The position numbers and the translations under genes were made by a program. The notes under the pieces are model-generated. The model was not told the origin of the DNA. It saw only the letters and a program-made list of their open reading frames with translations, and made no database searches. A stretch of 64,000 nt of DNA from Odiellus spinosus. Taxonomy: Eukaryota > Arthropoda > Arachnida > Opiliones > Phalangiidae. Below, piece by piece: positions 52,091 to 61,330 of this stretch. The stretch lies in assembly GCA_963920705.1 (NCBI GenBank), contig OY987232.1, positions 3,782,001-3,846,000 on the forward strand, read 5' to 3'. Every line of letters begins with the position of its first letter. Positions within the stretch are counted from its first letter, which is position 1.

Positions 52091-52294
52091 GGAAACGGCG
52101 CAAATGGAAAACGGAGCTAATGGGAAACTACGCTAATTGAAAACGGCGCTAATGGAAAACGGCGCTAATGGGAAACGGCGCTAATGGGAAACGGCGCTAA
52201 TGGGAAACGGCGCTAATGGGAAATTGCGCAAATGGGGACGGCGCTAATGGGAACCGTGCTAATGGGAACGGCGCAAATGGGAATGGCGCTAATA
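52091..52294 (-). repeat. Right minisatellite arm of the Foldback-like element
   Basis: About 12-13 units of the same minisatellite in reverse orientation, most of them AAACGGCGCTAATGGG; several central units are identical. The array makes a spurious plus-strand frame starting at 52232 (MGTALMGT-type repeats), which is not a gene. Confidence 0.9.
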
Positions 52295-52304
52295 GACACA
52301 TACC

Positions 52305-52313
52305 TTTTGAGTG
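52305..52313. repeat. Target-site duplication TTTTGAGTG (right)
   Basis: Right-hand copy of the 9-bp duplication; partner at 51385-51393. Confidence 0.8.
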
Positions 52314-54095
52314 GGGAGAGAGGGACGGAACTTAAGCTGGCCACGCTTGTCTATATTGTCTTCCATCCCAAATTCGGATTTCTCTTTCGCTACGTTCAGA
52401 ATTGCCACTTTGAAACCGTTTTCAAACCGATTCGAATGTTCAAATCGACTTTCCAAGATGTTAATTTAGTTTCTTGATCAAAGATCTACATTCGTGGCCA
52501 AAAAATTTTATAATTTGACCGTTTCAAAGTATCTAGGGTAAACGTGGCTTTTTTACATCGACTGCGAACTGCTGTGACCGCTCAAGTGTTTCGAATCAGT
52601 CGGCTCTCTTACGTCGATTTTTAACTTTCCCTGTAGCTTAAAAAGTCTTTACGCCGCATAATAAAAAAAACCATGCAAGCATAAAACAATTCTATAAACG
52701 CTGTTCTCGAAATTTGTATTACTCTGTTAAGAGTTCAAAATATATTTACGGTCGTCAGTCCATTTGTACAATCTACTCAAATTACCAGTACGTACCTGCT
52801 TGCCTGCTGAATAGGAGTGTGATAAGACTAGTAGAAGCACCAGCTTTTATTTGCTTTGAATCTGGGCTTCTTGAACATTCAGCTTTTGAAAATAATGTAA
52901 GCAATGCGTGATAATGCACCGGATAATATGCGAGAGTTTTATTCTTACATTATACGTTATACCACACGCGAGATTGCCTTATAAGTAAACCAACCATACA
53001 GCATAAGACTGAAATGGGCGGGTTGATGTAACCAGACCAATGATGACGAAATAACTAATTTGGTTTTTAGACCTTGATATATATTGAAATAGAAAGAATG
53101 AAACAGATAGTGACAGCAGATACGCAATCCTTTTTAACGTAAATTGGTAAAACTTTTGCAATGTCATTATTCAAAATTTTATTTTTTAGCATGAAGCTAC
53201 TGCTTGTTGATAAGATATGATAGACACTCGGTATGTGGCGAAAAACGTAGGCGGGTCATCATGAGCTCGCATCGCCGCCCCCCCACCCCCCATGAGCAGT
53301 CGCTTTATTTACGGTCCTAAGCCGCGTTCACACACTAAAACGTTAAATGTAACCCTTCCCGTCCAAATCCCCTTAAATGTTTTCGTTTTAATCACTTTTA
53401 AACTTAATTCCTCTCAATTAAAGGCAAATAGGCCAAAATAGGCCAATAATTTAAAGGTTTTTCACTTTTTTCTGCCCCTTAACCTTTAAAAACTGTGGGA
53501 AAATATAATAGAAACTTTTCACACCTCAGTGTTAAACGACATCCCAAGTCGACCGATCTTATAGAACTTTAACTAAGAAAAACCTTATCCCTCAGCGACA
53601 TTATTTAAGAGTCGTACCGACATCAACTTGAAAAATCTGAGAAATGTTTTTTTTTGGGTCACCAAGGACCTATTTCCACTTAAATTAGCTAAGATACATT
53701 TCCCCTCGACAATAGCTAAGAGCCAATAATCAGGTAGAAAAATGACGTCGCTCTGGGAGTTGACCAATTAGAATAAACGACCCCTCCGTCGACAAATACG
53801 AACATGGTCAGTTAACCGAGGTTCGAAGTTGAGAAAAACAAATGACGCACGGGAACCTGAGCGAATTCTGGATGGAAAGTTGTAGAAGCTTCGGCCCGGG
53901 CGACAAAGAAATGAGAAGGGTATATATATATAGAAAACAAGATGGTCAAGCCCATAGGAATAGCTAGACCCATGACATTGTAAAAGAGGCTGAAAAGAAT
54001 TATGCTATAGCAGGGGCTTGTTATGCATGCATAAACTCTCTTTGAACAATTTGAATGGCGTTTCTAGATCCCTTTAAACACGAAGTTGTGTTAAG
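52314..54095. other. Non-coding stretch
   Basis: No gene or mobile element was recognised. There is a short C-rich run (CCGCCCCCCCACCCCCC) near 53274-53291 and a T/C-rich segment at 53340-53500 with repeated AGGCCAAAATAGGCCAA-like text. Several 60-65-codon frames (52714-52911 plus; 52979-53167 and 53585-53767 minus) show no domain or motif and are left out. Confidence 0.5.
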
Positions 54096-54360
54096 TTTTT
54101 CCAATCATGTTTTTCCAATCATGTTTTTCCAATCATGTTTTTACAATCATGTTTTTCCAATCATGTTTTCCATATCATGTTTTCCAAATTATGTTTTTCA
54201 AATCATGCTTTTCAAATCATGCTTTTCAAATCATGCTTTTCAAATCATGCTTTTCAAATCATGCTTTTCAAATCATGCTTTTCAAATCATGCTTTTCGAA
54301 TCATGCTTTTCAAATCATGCTTTTCAAATCATGTTTTTCAAATCATGTTTTTCAAATCAA
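54096..54360 (+). repeat. 14-bp minisatellite, about 19 units
   Basis: Units of TTTTTCCAATCATG change along the array to CTTTTCAAATCATG, the latter repeated many times without change. Because 14 is not a multiple of 3 and no unit contains a stop, all three plus frames stay open and encode the same 14-residue repeat (FSNHAFQIMLFKSC). The three overlapping long frames here are an arithmetic by-product. Confidence 0.93.
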
Positions 54361-55275
54361 ATATTTTATTTCTGACATACTCAAACCCAACACGCATAAG
54401 CTCCCTTATTATCTCGTTCGCGACGACTTGTTTGTTGTTTTTGAGTTTTCATTACTGACAGACTAGAACCGAAACCTTCATAAGCTACCTTTTATCTCGT
54501 TCGCGACGACCCTTTATTAACAACGACTTGTTTTCTGTATTGTATATCTATGAAGATATAAGGAGTTTTTCGCTAAAGTTTAACCAAATACACGTGGTAA
54601 CGAGGATGAGCGTCTAACACTCGATCGTAAAGTTATGAAGCTTCGAGCGCGACGCGGTTTTTTCGGAAATTCGGGAGACCACTTGGTGGAAAAATCGATA
54701 TCTTAAAAATAAATATATATTTTAAATTTGTCTGGGACATCACGCCGTGACGTCTGGTGGATAAGAAACGAATGTTTTTTCGATACGATGACGTTTTTCG
54801 TCATTTCTGGGACACCGACTTCAGACTACCAGCACGACTCAAAACACTAGCTAGAACCTATACAAGTATAGGGTCTAGCTAAAAAGAGGGAGAAAAAAAA
54901 ACAGTTGGGTTCGAAAATTTATAAACGAAGATCGTCAGATAAAAGAGCGGAAGCCAAGTCCGACGCGACGGCGGCTAAAGCCGAAGAGAAAAGATCCCCC
55001 GCTGGGACAATAGAATATCGCAAGGTCGGAACCCTTTAACGGACGAAATATTATAACATTAAACTTTTAAAAAATATATAAAAGTGCGGAAAAACATTGC
55101 TTTCAAAAGGAATCCAATGCCAGAGACTTCGAAAACCCCGCCTAAAGGACAGAACGAGATTATCCCTCTGGGATCCGAAACCGATCGAAACGTAATCCAC
55201 CAGGAAGCTGACGAAAAACACACGATGAGCCCCCAGATGACCCTTATCGAGAATCAAATGAGAAGAACGTAATTA
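54361..55275. other. Non-coding stretch with a local duplication and a hairpin
   Basis: CATAAGCTCCCTTATTATC with TCGTTCGCGACGA (from 54397) is echoed at about 54479 (CATAAGCTACCTTTTATC, TCGTTCGCGACGA). At 54848-54881 TAGCTAGAACCTATAC faces GTATAGGGTCTAGCTA with a 2-nt loop and one mismatch. A basic open stretch follows (about 54870-55039, SKIYKRRSSDKRAEAK region) without a start codon, and a 62-codon frame lies at 55084-55272. Neither resembles a family known to me; a decayed LTR-element leader is possible but unproven. Confidence 0.5.
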
Positions 55276-55424
55276 ATCCAAGAGGAAATCCGAGAAACCG
55301 ACTGAGAAGCGTAGTCCGTTGTCAACGAAATCTGAGGAAAAGAAGCCCCCTTTTCTAATTCATCCAAGAGGAAATCTGAGAAGCCGACTGAGAAGTGTAG
55401 TCCGTTGTCAACGAAATCTGAGGA
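55276..55424. repeat. Tandem duplication, 86-bp period
   Basis: ATCCAAGAGGAAATC, GACTGAGAAG and TAGTCCGTTGTCAACGAAA occur in the same order at 55276 and again at 55362, with three or four substitutions. The matched part is about 62 bp and the spacer about 24 bp. Confidence 0.88.
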
Positions 55425-56374
55425 TAAGACTGTATTATAATCGCCGTTTGAACCTGTTGTGATGAGTACATTTTGATTTTGCCCCCCTCCCCTCGTGTTT
55501 AAGCCAGATTGAATGTCGGGTTATAGTTGAGAAAAGTATAAAATCCGAGAGTAAGAAAATAACGTACCCTTAACCCTTTGGAAAAGGTCTAGATAGTTAA
55601 AAGTGTTGAAATTCACAGAGAAAGTGAAGGTATTTCATGAACCCCCCTTTTCATTGTCGAGAATAGTATTGAAAAGTCCCCTCTATATAAAAGTGATCCA
55701 ATGTGTTTAATATAATATTGTCAAAGGATTAAAATTAAAGTTAACTGAGAAAAACCATTATTTTCCACGCCATTCTTATTGAAAAGAACTTGTCGCGTCT
55801 TCCACGCATTTACAGAATCCCCACGATTAAAATTAGAATTAACGTTTGAACTAATTAACGAAGAAATAAAGAGAAAAACCATAGTTAGAAAAAGAGATCG
55901 AAAAACGTCTTCCCCCTCATAAAGGGATAGTATCGTACTCTCGGTACGAATAGCCTTAGTTGTGTTTAAACATTTATTTCCCAGAGTGTATATTATTATT
56001 ATTTGTGCATTAGTAGTTGATTTAATAAACAAGTGTTGAGTTACCAAATGATACGAGTTTCCATTACTGAATGCTGATCAAGTCCAATTTTCCTCTTCTC
56101 CCCGTTAATTAAAAACTATCTATCAAATTTACCCGCCCCCAACAAACTTTTTTCTATAACCCTCTTCGGGGGGATTGTTTCTCTCGATCGCTCGAAATTT
56201 CGCAACGACAAAATTAAGAGACGAAAAACCCCATTCGAGAGAGATACCACCACCGAATAAAAAGAGATCGGTTATATAACGTACAGCGGCTGAGATCTAA
56301 CCCACGCCCACCACTTGCATAAAGTAAGGGAGTGGGGAGCGCTGAAAGTGCAAGAAGGATCAGACAGGTATGTT
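55425..56374. other. Non-coding stretch, nothing recognised
   Basis: A+T-rich with several AATAAA-like motifs near 56025, and GTACTCTCGGTAC, a short palindrome at about 55934. A 108-codon minus frame at 55721-56047 has a hydrophobic middle but no homology I recognise. The segment CAGCGGCTGAGATCTAACCC at about 56283 echoes the degenerate repeat at 50760-51180. Confidence 0.45.
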
Positions 56375-56570
56375 CCCATTTGTCCCAATCATTGTGATTT
56401 TTCCCAAGATTATCAGTTATCCCAAAAACCTATAGTCCCATTTCACCCAATCCCATTTCTCCCAATGGGGGCCCCATTTTACCAAAAAAATATGGATTCC
56501 CATTTCTCCCAATTCCATTTCTCCCTACGGTATAATTTCTTCGAAGGTTATTTATTCTCATTTGACTCAA
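56375..56570 (+). repeat. Degenerate TCCCATTTCTCCCAAT repeats
   Basis: Units such as TTCCCATTTGTCCCAATC, GTCCCATTTCACCCAATC, CCCATTTCTCCCAATGGG and TTCCCATTTCTCCCAATT recur with spacers of 16-60 bp. The core CCCATT resembles the Foldback minisatellite (CCCATTAGCGCAGTT) but lacks GCGC. The plus-strand 87-codon frame over it is a by-product. Confidence 0.6.
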
Positions 56571-56647
56571 TATTATAATTCTCAACCACATTATTTTGCC
56601 TTATGTGTTTAACGAAATGTCAAATTTCGAATATTTCATAATACCAT

Positions 56648-56816
56648 GATTCTTTTTCCAAAAATATCTAGATTGAAAACGCGTCTTTAAATATCCGCTT
56701 CTCGGTCACTTAAAGCCTGTTAACTTGAGTTTAAACAAAAGATTCCCCTTTTTTTAACGCGAAAGCTCGATTCTTGGCCAAAAAAATCTCGACTGAAAAG
56801 GTGGCTTTAAATCAGC
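56648..56816. repeat. Degenerate 121-bp duplication
   Basis: GATTCTTTTTCCAAAAATATC, then GATTGAAAACGCG and CTTTAAATA (from 56648), match GATTCTTGGCCAAAAAAATC, then GACTGAAAAGGTGG and CTTTAAATC (from 56769). No coding content. Confidence 0.6.
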
Positions 56817-57098
56817 GACGAAAAAAAAAACAACAGCGAAATATTTTATAGCAAACTACTTTAGTTGTCAAACAACTAAAGACTTTCAACAGAGGAAGGG
56901 GTCCAAAATTACCAAATGGCTTGGGTTTGCTCACAAATTTTATTGTTTTACGGCATATTATTATTATTACCAATTTTTAACTCTATACTTTTTTATATTC
57001 TTATCGTATATGATTATTACAGTGTTATTTATTTTTTTATTTTTTTTTTATTTTTATTTATTTAATTTATTCAAAGTTAGTGGTATACATATTCAATG

Positions 57099-57134
57099 CG
57101 AGGGCTAGGTCAACTAGCGACCTGTAAGCCCTCG
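57099..57134 (-). promoter_or_regulatory. 3' UTR hairpin of the second LINE
   Basis: In the element's RNA the outer stem is CGAGGGCU/AGCCCUCG, followed by a 3-nt 5'-side bulge (UAC) and an inner stem AGGUC/GACCU. This is the same layout as the hairpin at 40658-40688, with paired substitutions in both stems. Probably the structure recognised by the LINE's own RT; that is inference from known LINEs. Confidence 0.75.
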
Positions 57135-57425
57135 TGTTAGCAATCATCTACAACATGACTTTGCCCTTTTTTCCTTCTTGAGATGAAGTCGAGAGGTGAT
57201 ATAATTCAAAGCATTAAGTAAAAATATAACATCCAAAAAATATTAAACAAAAACATATAAAAATCAGACCAGCTATGGATCATTATTTAAAATTCCCATA
57301 GAAACTAATCATTTATACAAAAGAAAAACAAAAAATATATATATCAAAAAAAATAAATAAAATAAAAACCTATCGGCATATTATTGAGTAAAAGTAGAGT
57401 TAAAATAATAGGAACTTTGTAAAAT

Positions 57426-58135
57426 TTATATGTATTTAATTTTACCTAAGAGGATTTCCGATTTAATTCGAGATTTAAAAATTGCAATAGACCCAGAGTT
57501 TTGCGTAGAAATGCTTAACAAATTGTAATTTTTAACTCCCCGATAAAAAATAGACGTGAGTTTTTTGGTTGTTTTACATAGGGGTTCATATAGGAGTTTT
57601 TTAATTCTAGTGTGAGCTTTGTGAACCCTTAAACTAAAAAGAGGGGCTATAGCTCCTTAAAGATAGTCAAAAGACTGCCGAAGAGAATCATTTGAGGGAC
57701 ATCTAGTATCTTATTTTTTTCATACAAGTATTTTGTATGTGTGGGGAAAGGGACATTATGTATGGAGCGAATAATAAGTTTTTGAAGTATAGTTAGCCGA
57801 TTAATATTATTGTTCGAGGTATTACCCCAAATACCGATACAATAAGATAAGGTGGAGTGGAAGAGTGAGTAGTAGAGTTCCAAAAGGACCTTATGTGGAA
57901 GCATTTTTTTAGAAATGTGGAATAAGCCACAGATGCGAGATAGTTTTTTAGCGATATAATCCGTCTGATAATTCCACGAGAGGTTTTCATCATACCAGAC
58001 TCCCAGATATTTGTAACTATTTACTCTTTTTAATGGGATTGATGCTATTTGTATTGGGGTATTAATGGGATTTATAATTTTACCTCGATTATGAAAGATG
58101 ATATATTCGCATTTTTCGAAATTGAGTCTTCCGTT
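57426..58135 (-). pseudogene. C-terminal part of LINE reverse transcriptase
   Basis: Begins past the catalytic YADD, so no active site is present. Visible motifs are EKCEYIIFH, YKYLGVWYDENLSW (the RT region where the primer-grip YLG sits), LSYCIGIWG and LQKLIIRSIHN, all typical of the thumb and C-terminal region of CR1/L2/jockey-group RTs. The first frame ends at a TAG (57647-57649). A frame change just there leads into LFSLRVHKAHTRIKKLLYEP and onward to a TAA at 57426-57428, which is probably the true protein end. The apparent Met at 58168 lies outside the LINE homology. Non-functional. Confidence 0.85.
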
Positions 58136-58414
58136 ATCACAGCGATTGAGCGACAAGCTTTCTGTCAACTCGAAGTAAACAAAAATGGGACTAAATGTTA
58201 CTCTAGTGTACCAATCATTGTAACTGCCAATGATATGATATCAGTACCACAAGTAAGAAATAATATTCTTTAAAACATTACTGCTATTAATCAATATGCC
58301 TAGCAAAGCTAAGTGATGGTTTCTTTTAAAACTTACTTTCAGAATAATACTAGGATTGAAATTGCACCACCATCTAGTACAGAATCGCTTCAGAATGTAT
58401 TAAATTCAACCAAT
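58136..58414 (+). pseudogene. Possible 5' remnant of the interrupted P-like element
   Basis: Between the LINE break and the ISL2EU end. Open plus-strand pieces read ...CQLEVNKNGTKCYSSVPIIV and, after several stops, PPSSTESLQNVLNSTNE. A short SVPIIV-like block could be the end of a THAP DNA-binding domain (usually AVPTIF), and the position immediately upstream of the ISL2EU insertion fits the missing N-terminal part of the P-like transposase at 61331-62622. This is weak evidence and it may simply be unrelated DNA. Confidence 0.25.
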
Positions 58415-59322
58415 GAACAACAGCAACTCCCCATAAGAGTCTGGGTCAACGTAATGTTAAAAATTTTCGTCTCTTTTATGATAAATTCGTATTATATTAT
58501 TAAAATAGGGTAGTTGGGGGATAATTTAAAGCTAAAATTCGAGCTCACAACTGTAAATTTTGGGAATTACAACGAATGGAAGGTTTCTTCCATAATGTAA
58601 AGAATAGGAAGAATCTATGACTTCCGTGCCGGATATGAAAGCCTTCCCCCACACGAAAATCTTGAACGGTTATTATTTTAGATTCATAATTATGTTAGGA
58701 AAATATTAGGAAAGAATTATTTTGTAACTGCCACGGGTATAGTGCTGGCGGCAAAATGAAATTCGTATATTTTTGGTCTACTATGCCTCGAAATCCTCGA
58801 AAACGCCTGTAGAAGTGTTCCACTTGTCAAGCTTTTGCTAGCTTTACAGGGGCCGTGCAAAGACTATATAGCTTACTTGAATAGTCTTTGGTGTATAAGA
58901 AACTCGAAAAATAAATAGAGAAATAATACCAATTAGAAGATACTGGAGTAGTATCTTTAATTTTTATTTCATATTAAACAAAACACACTTCTATAAAACG
59001 GACAAATTATTCATATAACGCTAAGGTTTTCTACGTTTAACGTATGTCTGGTAGTTCAAGCTCAGTGGCATCTTCACACACTACACGCAATTTTGACTGG
59101 TACCAACTGCCTCGATCTTCATGGCGACGATAACCAAGATACCAGATTACGCTGCTAACGTGAACACAAGTACCTATCGTCAAACTACCACCTTTGCAAT
59201 TGCAATACCAGCCTTTAATGGCATTTGCACCTGTCCCGTTCGGTACATAACGAATTAGAGCTTGGTGAACAGCTGAGGTGGAAAATTGACCAGGCACGCG
59301 TATACGAATTAAGTCATGTTCA
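58415..59322. repeat. Left inverted arm of ISL2EU element
   Basis: Reverse complement of 60427-61330. It has about 17 bp (TTTTGGGAATTACAACG region near 58559) that the right arm lacks, and lacks about 15 bp near 60920-60935 that the right arm has. The homology stops abruptly at 59322 inside coding sequence. Confidence 0.9.
59037..59322 (-). pseudogene. Antisense duplicate of the transposase C-terminus
   Basis: An open minus-strand frame of 86 codons with the same CxC-x9-CxH site and WYLGYRRHE as the main transposase, ending at a matching stop near 59037. It is the coding part of the left arm. It differs from the main copy at a few residues (for example CVHVSS against CVHFSS, and Tyr against Cys in the ALIR(Y/C)VPNG segment), so the two arms have since drifted. 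No independent function is implied. Confidence 0.88.
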
Positions 59323-60712
59323 TTCGACTATTGAGGACATTATTCGTACCATCAGATGCTGTTCGTCGAAGACAGCTCTAGCAGTATTATTGGTGAAATT
59401 ACGATTGGGTATCTCCAATAAGGTGTTATCAACTTTATTTCATTTAACTGAAAGATCGGTATCAAACACGGTAAAAGCGGTTATTATGGCTTTATCGGAG
59501 CATTTCGTGCCACATCATTTTGGCCTGCAACACTTATCACGTGACAATCTGATAACAAACCATCAATCTGGAGCAGCAGTAAAACTCTTTGCTAACAACA
59601 AGCCTAATTGTCTTATTACCATTGTAGATGGCACCTATATCAAGGTTGGAAGATCCAAGGACTATACCGTTCTTCACAAATCCTTCTGTGTGCACAAAGG
59701 CCAGCATATCCTCAAGCCAATGTTAATGGTAACAACTACGGGTTACATAATAGATATAATCGGACCCTAATTTGCTAATGGCCGCAATAACGACGCGCGC
59801 ATTTTAAACCATTCTATCAAAAAGAGAGAAGAACTCCAGTCTTTCTTTCAAGTTGGTGACGTTGTACTGGCAGACCGCGGTTTTCGAGACTCCAACAGCG
59901 TACTGACTGAACTGGGTGTGGATTTACAAATGCCTTCGTTCTTGTCTAAAGGCGAGAAGCAAGTAAACACGCAAGAAGTTAATCGTTCCCGACAAGTAAC
60001 GTACCTCAGGTGGCCGGTTGAAGTTAGGAATGGGCATTTGCAGACGGTGTATCGTTTTTTTCAAAACCGTATACTTGTGCATATGTTACCATTAGTTCCG
60101 CAACTTCTTCAAATTGCTGCTGCGCTGTTGAACGCCTACCACCCGGAGTTACATCTTAAAGGTTCCTGGGAAGACTCCGTCGAAAAGATGCTGGCAGTCT
60201 CTACGAAAGAAAATCCTCTTAAGGAAGTAGTTGAGCGCGATAATCTGCTTCGCAAACCGTCTAAATGGCAACGAATTGAGGATAGTGAATTTCAAGACTT
60301 CCCTGTACTTCGTGAAAGTGATGTACGTGAGGTGGTAATGAGCGACTTTAAAACGAAACGCGCTGAATCTTATGTGGCGTTGACTATAGAGAAATCCGGC
60401 TCTTTCAGCGTCGAAGTGTCCAAAGTTGAACATGACTTAATTCGTATACGCGTGCCTGGTCAATTTTCCACCTCCGCTGTTCACCAAGCTCTAATTCGTT
60501 GTGTACCGAACGGGACAGGTGCAAATGCCATTAAAGGCTGGTATTGCAATTGCAAAGGTGGTAGTTTGACGATAGGTACTTGTGTTCACTTTAGCAGCGT
60601 AATCTGGTATCTTGGTTATCGTCGCCATGAAGATCGAGGCAGTTGGTACCAGTCAAAATTGCGTGTAGTGTGTGAAGATGCCACTGAGCTTGAACTACCA
60701 GACATACGTTAA
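59323..60712 (+). pseudogene. ISL2EU DDE transposase, N-terminus lost, one stop
   Basis: Catalyses cut-and-paste transposition. From the arm junction the frame reads an HTH-like region (KLRLGISNKVLSTLFHLTERS), FVPHHFG, the first catalytic Asp in TIVDGTYIKV (codon 59627-59629), HKGQHILKPM, a TAA at 59768-59770 where the family has an aromatic residue in its GPY-type motif, then NGRNNDARIL, the second Asp in ADRGFRD (59873-59875) and the Glu in VEVRNGH (60020-60022). The C-terminus carries a CxC-x9-CxH zinc site (YCNCKGGSLTIGTCVH) followed by WYLGYRRHE, the SWIM-like module typical of ISL2EU transposases. Both sides of the TAA are in one frame. Everything upstream of about 59323 is replaced by the inverted arm, so the protein N-terminus is absent. 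Confidence 0.85.
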
Positions 60713-61330
60713 ACGTAGAAAACCTTAGCGTTAAATGAAAAATTTGTCCGTTTTATACAAGTGTGTTTTGTTTAATATGAAATAAAAATTAAAGATACTA
60801 CTCCAGTATCTTCTAATTGGTATGATTTCTCTATTTATTTTTCGAGTTTCTTATACACCAAAGACTATTCAAGTAAGCTATATAGTCTTTGCACGGCCCC
60901 TGTAAAGCTAGCAAAAGCCTACTGCATGAATGCTTGACAAGTGGAACACTTCTACAGGCGTTTTCGAGGATTTCGAGGCATAGTAGACCAAAAATATACG
61001 AATTTCATTTTGCCGCCAGCACTATACCCGTGGCAGTTACAAAATAATTCTTTCCTAATATTTTCCTAACATAATTATGAATCTAAAATAATAACCGTTC
61101 AAGATTTTCGTGTGGGGGAAGGCTTTCATATCCGGCACGGAAGTCATAGATTCTTCCTATTCTTTACATTATGGAAGAAACCTTCCATTTACAGTTGTGA
61201 GCTCGAATTTTAGCTTTAAATTATCCCCCAACTACCCTATTTTAATAATATAATACGAATTTATCATAAAAGAGACGAAAATTTTTAACATTACGTGGAC
61301 CCAGACTCTTATGGGGAGTTGCTGTTGTTC
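60427..61330. repeat. Right inverted arm of ISL2EU element
   Basis: Contains the transposase C-terminal coding end (60427-60712), then about 620 bp of non-coding end sequence. The related relic at 48662-49090 covers roughly its last 390 bp. Confidence 0.9.

Larger units (their letters stand above)
51394..52304. mobile_element. Foldback-like element with minisatellite inverted ends and 9-bp duplication
   Basis: A 911-bp unit bounded by TTTTGAGTG on both sides (51385-51393 and 52305-52313). Its left end is a short array of units like CCCATTAGCGCAGTTTC (51400-51480). Its right end is a longer array of the reverse complement, AAACGGCGCTAATGGG (52091-52294), so the ends are inverted tandem arrays. 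The middle holds AACCTAACCTAAACC and a tRNA-like segment, with no transposase. Inverted ends built of short tandem repeats plus a 9-bp duplication are the hallmarks of Foldback elements, which are related to Mutator-like transposons. A second copy starts at 62623. Confidence 0.82.
57026..58135 (-). mobile_element. Second LINE fragment (CR1/L2-like), 5'-truncated
   Basis: A minus-strand LINE 3' part with an A-rich tail (plus-strand T-rich 57026-57075), a hairpin 3' UTR and the C-terminal portion of the RT protein. The 5' break lies near 58135, just after the RT segment NGRLNFEKCEYIIF. 5' truncation is the usual outcome of target-primed reverse transcription. Its RT is clearly related to, but distinct from, the LINE at 40595-42702. 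Confidence 0.85.
58415..61330. mobile_element. ISL2EU-superfamily DNA transposon with about 0.9-kb inverted arms
   Basis: The ends are inverted copies: 58415-59322 against 60427-61330, almost identical apart from a few substitutions and 15-17-bp indels. Both tips read GAACAACAGCAACTCCCC when entered from outside. The right arm includes the last 285 bp of the transposase coding region, so the left arm carries an antisense copy of it. The arms enclose 1.1 kb with the rest of a 5'-truncated transposase. The usual left end of an ISL2EU element has thus apparently been replaced by an inverted copy of the right end. Target duplication could not be identified. Confidence 0.82.

Noticed and set aside
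52232-52477. 81-codon frame beginning MGTALMGTVLMGT
   Set aside because: Its first third is the minisatellite arm translated; the rest has no recognisable domain.
55721-56047. 108-codon minus-strand frame with a hydrophobic segment
   Set aside because: A+T-rich, no family resemblance, no supporting start or splice context; may be chance.
54400-56050. Possible LTR retrotransposon (AATAAA-bearing end near 56030, TGGTAACGAGG as primer site near 54596)
   Set aside because: No pair of direct LTRs was found in the window and no gag or pol motif is visible.
56315-56578. 87-codon frame rich in Pro/Phe/His
   Set aside because: Produced by the degenerate CCCATTTCTCCC repeats.
59225-59322. N-terminal 32 residues of the open frame that starts at 59225, as the transposase start
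   Set aside because: This part is the left inverted arm read antisense to the duplicated C-terminus, so it is not authentic N-terminal sequence.
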